DNA from: Actinomycetota bacterium
GTDB taxonomy: Bacteria > Actinomycetota > UBA4738 > HRBIN12
Direction: 5' to 3'
Assembly: GCA_005883885.1 (NCBI GenBank)
Contig: VAYF01000040.1
Location: 1-5,700, forward strand
Length of the DNA: 5,700 nt
Within the stretch, counting starts at the first letter, position 1; every line of letters starts with the position of its first letter. The notes beneath the pieces are model-generated. The model ran no database searches. It was not told where the DNA came from and saw only the letters and a list, made by a program, of their open reading frames with translations. The position numbers and the translations under genes were made by a program. Shown piece after piece: positions 1 through 5,700 of the stretch.

Positions 1-576
1 CAGAACGGCAACCTGGTGACGTGCTTCGGGAACGCCGACAAGTACGACATCATCGGGTTCATCGATTTCACGTTGCAGGGCGTCTTCGATCAGGCGACCG
101 GACCCAACGGCTGGGGCGGGACCGCCCAGCAGACCTGTGCCTTCACGGCGAAGAAGGTGCCGAACACCGGTCCGAACAACGTCGTGTCCCTCCTCGGGCA
201 GAGCCCGGTCGGCCAGTGTCCGCAGACGGATCCGACCCTCCCCATCCCTCCGGGAGGCGGGCTCATCAATCTGACCGTGAACGGGCAACCGCCCGGCGCG
301 TCCTACACGTACGACGCGGTGAACAAGGCCATCACGTGGAACGGGGCGGATCAGGCGAACCTCAACATCAGCTTCGACTGGTTCGTGAACGGCAAGTGCG
401 GCCAGCCTCCCACCAACTCGAGCGCGGTCTGCATCCAGGTCACCACCGTCGCCGTCCACGTCGGCGGGTCGAACCCATGCCCGCTGTGCTCTCCGTTCAG
501 CAACATCCGAGCCGTCAAGCTCTGCGATCCAGCCGTGACGGGCTCATGTAACGGCGTCAACGTGCCGACACCATGA
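1..576 (+). CDS. C-terminal part of a cysteine-rich, probably exported protein next to the Tad operon (5' end outside window)
   Basis: The frame is open from the first base and ends at TGA 574-576, giving 191 visible residues; the start and any signal peptide lie upstream. I do not recognise the family. The visible part is rich in Gly, Pro, Asn, Thr and Gln and poor in charged residues, as in exported or surface proteins. It has nine cysteines, including a CPLC (CxxC) at visible residues 160-163, so disulfides are plausible if it is exported. No transmembrane segment is visible. Alternating polar/hydrophobic stretches such as ISFDWFVNGKC and VTTVAVHVGG suggest beta strands, and the end (FSNIRAVKLCDP) is loosely like the C-termini of pilin-like proteins. 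Its place 65 bp before cpaB suggests a pilus-associated role, such as a TadE/TadG-like minor pilin or an adhesin. That role is inference from context. The reading frame is secure; the function is not. Confidence 0.7.
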   Translation, partial: QNGNLVTCFGNADKYDIIGFIDFTLQGVFDQATGPNGWGGTAQQTCAFTAKKVPNTGPNNVVSLLGQSPVGQCPQTDPTLPIPPGGGLINLTVNGQPPGASYTYDAVNKAITWNGADQANLNISFDWFVNGKCGQPPTNSSAVCIQVTTVAVHVGGSNPCPLCSPFSNIRAVKLCDPAVTGSCNGVNVPTP

Positions 577-591
577 CTCAGGGATGAAAGC

Positions 592-621
592 GCACCTCGA
601 GGGCTCGATCCCTCGAGGTGC
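592..621 (+). terminator. Perfect 12-bp inverted repeat (stem-loop) between the upstream gene and cpaB
   Basis: The arm GCACCTCGAGGG (592-603) is the exact reverse complement of CCCTCGAGGTGC (610-621), with a 6-nt loop CTCGAT. The GC-rich hairpin starts 15 bp after the upstream stop codon and ends 20 bp before the cpaB ATG. It is followed by AAGGGAAAGGGG, not a T-run, so it is not a textbook intrinsic terminator. Many high-GC bacteria have hairpins without a U-tail at gene ends. It may act as a partial terminator, or as a stabilising or processing hairpin that sets expression of the upstream gene apart from the assembly genes. The repeat is seen directly; its role is inferred. Confidence 0.6.
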
Positions 622-626
622 AAGGG

Positions 627-633
627 AAAGGGG
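627..633 (+). promoter_or_regulatory. Ribosome binding site of cpaB
   Basis: AAAGGGG lies 8 nt before ATG 642 and is a reasonable Shine-Dalgarno sequence. It supports ATG 642 over the in-frame GTG at 618, which lies inside the hairpin arm and would add eight residues ahead of a compact basic-plus-hydrophobic N-terminus. Confidence 0.6.
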
Positions 634-641
634 TAACGGGG

Positions 642-1338
642 ATGAGATCACGAGGTCTGGTGGTTGCGATCGCTGTCGTGCTCGCGGTCTTGGCGGCCGT
701 GGGTGTGATCGTCTACACGAATAGCGTCAAGAACGGCACGGGTGCCGACACGACCGCGGTCATCGTGTCCAACCAGGACATCGCGGCCAACACGCCGCTC
801 AACCCGTTGATCGACGCGGGCGACTTCGGAAGGTCACGTCGGGTTGGGGATCCAGGTCGACGGACCCCAGTCGGTGAACGGCTACATCCAGAACAACGAC
901 CAGGTCGTGATCTACGCCACGTTCCCCAAGGCGACGATCGTGACGAAGCAGGGCCTCAAGCAGTTGCTCACGCCGGCCCAGCTCGCGAGACTCTTCACCG
1001 CCCTTCAGGCGGGGAGCACCGCCACGGCCGCCAATTCGCCCGTCATCTCCATGCCGTTCGACTTCACGTTCCCGCTGGTGCAATCCGTGCGGGTGCTTGC
1101 GATCAACAATCCGCCGGTCGATACCAGCACCGGGAAGCCGGGCAACGGCGGTTCGACGCTGGTGCTCGACATGCTCCCGACCGACGCCCAGGCGCTCGTG
1201 CTGGCCAACACCGACGCGGTGCAGCTCTGGCTCGGGTTGCTTCCGCCGAACAAGGACAACACACCGTCAGCGGGCTACAAGTCGCCGGCGAGCTTCGGGG
1301 TTCCCTTCGCCAAGGTCACGGGGGTGGGCACCCCTTGA
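642..1338 (+). pseudogene. cpaB: CpaB/RcpC-like Flp pilus assembly protein, interrupted by an out-of-frame internal gap near 828
   Basis: CpaB/RcpC is an envelope-side component of Tad pilus machines. It usually has one N-terminal membrane helix, a SAF (beta-clip) domain and an RcpC C-terminal domain. From ATG 642 the product starts with a short basic tip, then a hydrophobic helix at about residues 6-25, then TTAVIVSNQDIAANTPLNPL, which matches the start of a SAF domain. Family similarity stops at about residue 62 (GDF, codon ending at 827). It resumes one frame over at about 829 with EGHVGLGIQVDG, then GYIQNNDQVVIYATF and, near the end, VRVLAINNPPV and LVLDMLPTDAQALVLANTD. These are typical of the RcpC half, which runs to TGA 1336-1338. 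About 231 residues remain; I estimate 45-50 residues of the SAF domain are missing. As read, no full-length product is made. Either the gene is broken or the sequence has an assembly gap. The family call is strong; the cause of the break is unknown. Confidence 0.82.
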
Positions 1339-2461
1339 CGGACGCGAGCGTCGTCGCCGTCGGGACGCCGCAATCGTTCCGCCAACAGCTGGCTCGATCG
1401 CTCGAGCTCGAGGCCGAGGAGGTGGGCTGGGTCCAGTCCGCCACCGCGGCCGAGGAGCTCCTGATCGGCCCCTACCACACGGTGGATGTGCTCGTGTTGT
1501 CCCCCGAGGTCAAGGAAGCCGACGCGCTCGGCTTGGCGGAGTTCGTCGGGCGCACGTCACCGGGAACGGCGATCGTGCTGGTCCGCGATCACACCTGGAA
1601 CGGGCTGCTGCCCGCGGCGATGCGGGCCGGGATCCGCGACGTCGTGGACATGACCCAGGGGACCGACGAGCTGCGTGAGGCGGTGGAGCGGGCGATCGCG
1701 TGGGCCGCGAACCTCCGGTCCGCCAACGCCGGCGGCGGCAAGGCCGAGGGCGTTCGAACGCAGCGCGGGCACATCATCTCGATCTTCTCGTCCAAGTCGG
1801 ACGGGAGCCCACGGCGAGCGTGACGGACCTGATGGAGCTCGGTGAGGGCGCGGATCGCGCCCGCGTCCGCGAGGTGGGGGTCGAGGTCGCACCGCACACG
1901 TGGGCCTTCGGCGCGCCGCCGGACCCGGCGGCGGAGGCGCCGGCGGGCGAGGCGATCGGGAAGTTCCTCCGCACGATCCGCAACGAGTTCGGGTTCGTGA
2001 TCGTGGACGCATCGGTCGACTACTCCGACTCGGCGCTGGTGTGCTTCGACCTGTCGGACATGATCTGCCTCGTGACGAGCCTGGACGTCGTCGGTGTGAA
2101 GCACCTGTCGAAGGCGCTGGACACGCTGCTCACGATCGGGCTCCCGCGGGAGCGGTTCCGCGTGGTGTTGAACCGGGCGGACTCGAAGGTCGGCCTGGAC
2201 GCCTCCGACGTGGAGCGCGTCATGAAGATCCGCGTCGACGCCATGATCCCGTCGAGCCGGCTGGTCCCGACGTCCCTCAACAAGGGCCGTCCGGTCGTGC
2301 TCGAGGAGCCGGGCTCCGAGGTCGCGCAAGCGATCAGCAGCTTGGCGACCCGGTTCGCCGGCAGCGCGGGCCAGGTGGGCGAGCTCGGTGGGACCGAGGT
2401 CGTCGACGATAGGAAACAGCAGAAGAAGAAGGGCTTGTTCGCCCGCTCCGGGAAGAGCTAA
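1335..2461 (+). pseudogene. cpaE: CpaE/TadZ-like pilus localisation ATPase, interrupted by an out-of-frame gap at its Walker A motif near 1797
   Basis: CpaE/TadZ proteins are ParA/MinD-related ATPases with an N-terminal receiver-like domain; they position the Tad machine in the cell. The best start is TTG 1335, whose TTGA overlaps the cpaB stop by 4 nt, with a G-rich stretch (1320-1328) just upstream; no ATG or GTG fits the N-terminus. Residues 1 to about 120 form a receiver-like fold (SVVAVGTPQSF, VDVLVLSPEV, TAIVLVRDH, AGIRDVVDM). A linker then leads to the first ATPase strand, HIISIFSSK (K codon 1794-1796). Here GGxGKT should follow. Instead the frame runs into SDGSPRRA and stops at TGA 1821-1823. 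The ATPase continues in another frame from about 1805 (EPTASVTDLMELGEGAD), then APPDPA, FGFVIVDAS, LSDMICLVTSLDV, VVLNRADSKVGL and PSSRLVPTSLNKGRPVVLEEP. It ends in a Lys-rich tail at TAA 2459-2461. About 372 residues remain; I estimate 40-50 are missing, including Walker A, so the product cannot be functional as read. Confidence 0.82.
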
Positions 2462-2467
2462 GGATCG

Positions 2468-2474
2468 AAGGAGG
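2468..2474 (+). promoter_or_regulatory. Strong ribosome binding site of tadA
   Basis: AAGGAGG lies 9 nt before ATG 2484 and is a near-perfect Shine-Dalgarno match. It fixes the tadA start at 2484 although the frame stays open upstream to 2388. It lies in the 22-bp gap after the cpaE stop, so tadA has its own strong initiation site and need not rely on translation of the interrupted cpaE. Confidence 0.85.
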
Positions 2475-2483
2475 CATCCCCCC

Positions 2484-3800
2484 ATGTCGCTTGCAGATCG
2501 CCTCGCGAAGGCACAACAGCGAGACCGGATCTCGGAGGTTCGGGCGCGGGTCCAGGAGCGTCTGGTCGAATCGCTGGGTCCGCGTCTGTACGACGCAACG
2601 CTATCGGACACCGAGCTCGAGGGTCTGGTCCACCAACGGCTCCGCGAGCTCTTGGATGACGAGGAGGGTCCGCTCTCCGCGCAAGAGAAGCTGCTCATCG
2701 TCCGACAGATCGGTGACAGCGTCCTGGGCCTCGGCCCGCTGGAGCCGTTCGTCCGTGACCCGGAGGTCACGGAGATCATGGTCAACAACTGGGACACGAT
2801 CTACGTGGAGCGCGCGGGGAAGCTCTATTGGACGGGCACGAAGTTCCACGACGAGCAGCAGCTCCGGCGGACGATCGACAAGATCGTCGGGAAGGTCGGG
2901 CGACGGGTCGACGAGGCGTCGCCGTACGTCGACGCTCGTCTGCCCGACGGCTCCCGTGTGAACGCCGTGATCCCGCCGCTCTCGATCGACGGACCGGCAC
3001 TCACGATCCGGAAGTTCGCCGCCGATCCGTACCAGGCGGACGACCTGATCGAGTTCGGAACCATGACCTCGCCCGTTGCGCAGTTCCTCGAGGCATGCGT
3101 CCGCGGCCGGATCAACGTCCTGGTCGCCGGAGGAACCGGCGCCGGGAAGACCACGACGCTCAACGTGATCTCGTCGTTCATCCCGGATGATGAGCGGATC
3201 CTCACGATCGAGGACGCCGCGGAGCTCAAGCTGCAGCAGCCCCACGTGATCCGACTCGAGTCGCGCCCGCCGAACATCGAGGGGAAGGGGCAGATCACGA
3301 TCCGTGACCTGGTTCGCAACTCCCTGCGGATGCGCCCCGACCGCATCGTGGTCGGGGAGGTCCGTGGCGCCGAGGCCCTCGACATGCTCCAGGCGATGAA
3401 CACCGGTCACGACGGGTCGGTCAGCACGATCCACTGCAACAGCCCGCGCGACGCGCTCAGCCGTCTGGAGACCATCACGATGATGGCCGGGATGGAGCTC
3501 TCCAACCGGGCGATCCGCGAGCAGATCGCCTCGGCGATCCAGCTGATCGTCTACCAGCAGCGTCTGAAGGACGGCACCCGGCGCTTCACCCACGTGACCG
3601 AGGTCGCCGGGATGGAGGGAGAGGTCATCACCCTGCAGGACATCTTCCTGTTCGACTTCTCCGCCGGGATCGACGAGGAGGGTCGGTTCCGGGGACGTCT
3701 GAAGTCCACGGGTCTGCGACCCAAGTTCCTGGACAAGCTGGCCGAGCGCGGCGTGTACGTGGAGCCCGAGCTCTTCGCACTGGAGTCGAGGGAGGTCTGA
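2484..3800 (+). CDS. tadA: TadA/CpaF-type secretion ATPase, motor of the Tad pilus
   Basis: This 438-residue protein is a complete member of the VirB11/CpaF family, cytoplasmic hexameric ATPases that power Flp pilin assembly through the TadB/TadC platform. ATG 2484 is chosen from the strong Shine-Dalgarno at 2468-2474. Residues 1-60 are charged and helical (ADRLAKAQQRDRISEVRARV). The N-terminal domain carries LGLGPLEPFVRDPEVTEIMV and SPYVDARLPDGSRVNAVIPP, both typical of CpaF. Walker A is GGTGAGKT (residues 216-223, Lys222). The Asp box is ILTIEDAAELKL (Glu243, Asp244). Walker B is RIVVGEVRG (Glu292). The His box covers GHDGSVSTIHCN (His309, His317). All catalytic motifs are present and the length is normal for the family, so the ATPase looks intact. 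The stop overlaps the tadB start by 1 nt (TGATG), which implies translational coupling. GSPII_E-type relatives exist, but the neighbours make TadA the clear assignment. Confidence 0.97.
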   Translation: MSLADRLAKAQQRDRISEVRARVQERLVESLGPRLYDATLSDTELEGLVHQRLRELLDDEEGPLSAQEKLLIVRQIGDSVLGLGPLEPFVRDPEVTEIMVNNWDTIYVERAGKLYWTGTKFHDEQQLRRTIDKIVGKVGRRVDEASPYVDARLPDGSRVNAVIPPLSIDGPALTIRKFAADPYQADDLIEFGTMTSPVAQFLEACVRGRINVLVAGGTGAGKTTTLNVISSFIPDDERILTIEDAAELKLQQPHVIRLESRPPNIEGKGQITIRDLVRNSLRMRPDRIVVGEVRGAEALDMLQAMNTGHDGSVSTIHCNSPRDALSRLETITMMAGMELSNRAIREQIASAIQLIVYQQRLKDGTRRFTHVTEVAGMEGEVITLQDIFLFDFSAGIDEEGRFRGRLKSTGLRPKFLDKLAERGVYVEPELFALESREV

Positions 3801-4813
3801 TGGTTCTGGCCGATACCTTCTGGACGTCCTCCACCGCGCAGATCGTGATCGCGGTGGTGGTCGGTCTGGTCGCGTTCCTCCTGGCGTGGTTCCTGTTGGG
3901 GAGCGCGGCGAGGGCGAAGAAGGATCGCGAGGTCGAGGCGCGGATGCGCGCGGTGATCGCCCCCGCACAGCAGCCGATGGCGGCGGGCGGGCCCCAGATC
4001 GTTCCGGGGACCGGATGGATCCCCGACAACGTGACCCGGTTCGGGAAACGGTTCGCCGAATCGCGTGGGTTCAGCGAACGGCTCGACGCCGAGCTGGAAG
4101 CCGCCGGGGTGTCGCTGCGCTCGGGCGAGTTCGTGGTCGCCTCGGTCGCCGCGGCCCTGCTCTTCGGGGTCCTCGGGGCCGCACTGCTGCGCAACGCGCT
4201 CCTCGCGCTGATCGTGGCGGGGGTCGGGGCGGCGTTCCCGACGCTCCTGCTCCGGAGCGCGCTCGGCAAGCGCGCCGAGCACCTGCGCGAACAGCTCCCC
4301 GACGTGCTCACCATCATGGCGTCGTCGCTCCGGGCCGGGCACAGCTTCCTGCAATCGCTGGACACGGTCGCGAAGGAGATCGCACAGCCGGCCGCCTCCG
4401 AGTTCCAACGGGTGGTTGCCGAGATCCGTCTGGGGCGACCGGCGGAAGACGCGCTCGAGGCGCTCGCCCAACGCGTCGGGAGCCCGGACTTCATGTGGGC
4501 GGTGCTCGCGGTCAACATCCAGCGCGAGGTGGGCGGCAACCTCGCGGAGATCCTGGACACCGTCGCCGATACGCTCCGGGAGCGCGCGATGCTGCGTCGA
4601 CAGATCAAGGTCCTCACCGCGGAGGGTCGTCTCTCGGCGTGGGTCCTCGCGCTCTTGCCGGTGGCGATCGGGTTGTACATGGCGGCCGTCAACCCGAGCT
4701 ACATCGGGTTGCTCGTTACCACCACGGTCGGTCTGGTGATGCTGGGGACCGCGATCGTGCTCATGTTCCTCGGGATCCTCTGGATGAGAAAGATCGTGAA
4801 CATCGATGTCTGA
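3800..4813 (+). CDS. tadB: TadB, inner-membrane platform protein of the Tad pilus (T2SSF domain)
   Basis: TadB and TadC are the paired GspF/PilC-like membrane proteins that form the platform under the TadA motor. This 337-residue product has an N-terminal membrane helix (about 14-34) and a basic, Pro/Gly-containing cytoplasmic segment (35-110). A hydrophobic pair follows at about 111-130 and 133-151, then a T2SSF domain at about 162-280. Two C-terminal helices lie at about 278-296 and 305-328. Family-typical stretches include LPDVLTIMASSLRAGHSFLQSL, read here as residues 167-188, and VNIQREVGGNLAEILDTVADT (238-258). The length is usual for TadB. ATG 3800 overlaps the tadA stop by 1 nt, with GAGGGAGG (3788-3795) just upstream. 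The gene looks intact. TadB rather than TadC is called from position directly after tadA and the GGNLAEIL-type motif. Confidence 0.95.
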   Translation: MVLADTFWTSSTAQIVIAVVVGLVAFLLAWFLLGSAARAKKDREVEARMRAVIAPAQQPMAAGGPQIVPGTGWIPDNVTRFGKRFAESRGFSERLDAELEAAGVSLRSGEFVVASVAAALLFGVLGAALLRNALLALIVAGVGAAFPTLLLRSALGKRAEHLREQLPDVLTIMASSLRAGHSFLQSLDTVAKEIAQPAASEFQRVVAEIRLGRPAEDALEALAQRVGSPDFMWAVLAVNIQREVGGNLAEILDTVADTLRERAMLRRQIKVLTAEGRLSAWVLALLPVAIGLYMAAVNPSYIGLLVTTTVGLVMLGTAIVLMFLGILWMRKIVNIDV

Positions 4814-5700
4814 GGTCTGGCTGTTCCTCGCGATCGGGTCGCTCTTCCTCGCGATCGTGCTGGTCGGGGTCTTCATCGACCAGACGATCGCCGAGCGGCA
4901 CCGTGCCATCCGGCTGTTGGAGTCGCAGGTCACGGGCGCGGGCGGTCAAGCCGCGCCCAGGGTCGACCTGCGCGAAGAAGAGCTCAAGGAGAACTTCGGG
5001 TCACGCGTGTTCGTCCCGATCGTCAACAAGGCGGGGAGGATCGCCCGACGCGTGACGCCGCTGGATTCTCGCGACCGCATCTCGAAGAAGCTACTCGTTG
5101 CGGGGAGTCCGGCCGGGTGGGACGCCGAGCGGGTGCTCGCCTTCAAGATCATCGGCGCGATCGCCGGATTCGTCGGCTCGCTGCTGCTGCTGCAGATCGT
5201 CTCGCTCTCGTCCTTCCTGCAGATCGTGATCATCGCCTTGCTCACGTTCGTGGGGTTCATCGTTCCGGACTCGATCCTGAACAGCCGTGTCGAGGACCGG
5301 AAGAAGGAGATCCTGCGGACCCTCTCCGACACGCTCGACCTGTTGACGATCAGCGTGGAAGCGGGCCTGTCGCTCAACGCGGCCATCGCCCAGGTGGTGC
5401 GGAACGTGCCGGGGGTGCTGTCGTCGGAGTTCGCGCGGATGCTCCAGGAGATCCAGCTGGGCGTGCCGCGCTCGGATGCGTTCCGGCACCTGGCCGAGCG
5501 GACCGACGTGGACGAGCTCAACGCGTTCGCGCTGGCCATGATCCAGGCGGATATCTTCGGCGTCTCGATCGCGAGCGTCCTGCGGACGCAAGCGGCGCAG
5601 CTCCGGATCAAGCGGCGTCAGGCGATCGAGGCCAAGGCCCAGCAGACCCCCGTGAAGATCGTGTTCCCCTTGGTGCTCTGCGTCCTTCCGGCGTTGTTCG
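4806..5700 (+). CDS. tadC: TadC, second inner-membrane platform protein of the Tad pilus (3' end cut by window)
   Basis: ATG 4806 begins 8 bp inside the end of tadB, in another frame, and the frame stays open to the window end, giving 298 residues plus one base. TadC proteins are usually about 300-330 residues, so only the last part is missing. There is an N-terminal membrane helix (about 4-24), a charged cytoplasmic region (25-105), and a hydrophobic pair (about 111-130 and 136-154). A T2SSF domain lies at about 168-280, with LSDTLDLLTISVEAGLSL (173-190) and IQADIFGVSIASVLRTQAAQL (246-266). A further membrane helix starts at about 283 (VKIVFPLVLCVLPALF). The run KAQQTPVKIVFPLV is typical of TadC. 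No strong Shine-Dalgarno is visible, and the overlap suggests translation is coupled to tadB. TadC should sit with TadB in the membrane as the partner of the TadA motor. No defect is seen. Confidence 0.93.
   Translation, partial: MSEVWLFLAIGSLFLAIVLVGVFIDQTIAERHRAIRLLESQVTGAGGQAAPRVDLREEELKENFGSRVFVPIVNKAGRIARRVTPLDSRDRISKKLLVAGSPAGWDAERVLAFKIIGAIAGFVGSLLLLQIVSLSSFLQIVIIALLTFVGFIVPDSILNSRVEDRKKEILRTLSDTLDLLTISVEAGLSLNAAIAQVVRNVPGVLSSEFARMLQEIQLGVPRSDAFRHLAERTDVDELNAFALAMIQADIFGVSIASVLRTQAAQLRIKRRQAIEAKAQQTPVKIVFPLVLCVLPALF

Noticed and set aside
592..621. The inverted repeat as a mobile-element end or attachment site
   Set aside because: There is no transposase, integrase, second copy or target duplication in the window. 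A hairpin in a gene gap explains it more simply.
584..724. Small ORF of 46 codons beginning at ATG 584 through the hairpin, as a possible leader peptide
   Set aside because: It has no clear Shine-Dalgarno, runs out of frame into cpaB, and its Arg/Gly-rich sequence looks like a shadow frame.
1589..2797. 402-codon open frame on the - strand across cpaE and the start of tadA
   Set aside because: It spans a gene boundary of the real operon and is biased in composition, with no domain seen.
2601..3968. 455-codon open frame on the - strand across tadA
   Set aside because: It lies opposite the well-conserved tadA, is rich in Arg, Asp, His and Pro, and shows no recognisable motif. This is a typical shadow of a high-GC gene.
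3551..4933. 460-codon and 354-codon open frames on the - strand across tadB
   Set aside because: Composition is low-complexity (runs of charged residues, or Ser/Arg/Ala). The opposite strand encodes an intact TadB, so these are shadows.
3886..5055. 389-codon + strand frame overlapping tadB and tadC
   Set aside because: It is rich in Arg and Gly and runs through two conserved genes in the wrong frame; no motif is recognisable.
1..5700. CRISPR array, tRNA/rRNA, riboswitch, insertion sequence or origin
   Set aside because: I saw no repeated spacer pattern, RNA gene, transposase or origin-like cluster. Nearly all bases are covered by coding sequence.

Overview
The window is a stretch of a Tad (tight adherence, Flp-type IVb pilus) assembly operon from a high-GC bacterium. 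All genes are on the + strand and very tightly packed. High GC, strongly GC-ending codons and the order cpaB-cpaE-tadA-tadB-tadC suggest Actinomycetota or a similar high-GC soil or aquatic lineage, possibly from a metagenome. That assignment is inference, because no taxonomic marker gene is present.

Layout: 1-576 is the 3' end of a cysteine-rich, probably exported protein of unknown family, likely pilus-associated. The gap at 577-641 holds a perfect 12-bp inverted repeat and the cpaB ribosome binding site. 642-1338 is a cpaB/rcpC-like gene with an internal out-of-frame gap. 1335-2461 is a cpaE/tadZ-like gene, also with an internal out-of-frame gap, at its Walker A motif. 2484-3800 is an intact tadA/cpaF secretion ATPase. 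3800-4813 is tadB. 4806-5700 is tadC, cut by the window end near its C-terminus.

How they work together: TadA is the cytoplasmic hexameric motor. TadB and TadC form the inner-membrane platform it drives. CpaE/TadZ places the machine in the cell. CpaB/RcpC is an envelope-side component. The pilin and prepilin peptidase genes are not in the window.

The main anomaly is a pair of lesions about 970 bp apart, near 828 and 1797. At each, a conserved domain stops abruptly and resumes in another frame with an estimated 40-55 residues missing. The three downstream genes look intact. The lesions could be assembly or sequencing errors, or real decay of two Tad accessory genes. They also create an artificial open frame (642-1823) that fuses the CpaB N-terminus to the CpaE N-terminus. 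Apart from this I see a conventional Tad locus and no evidence of a new system.
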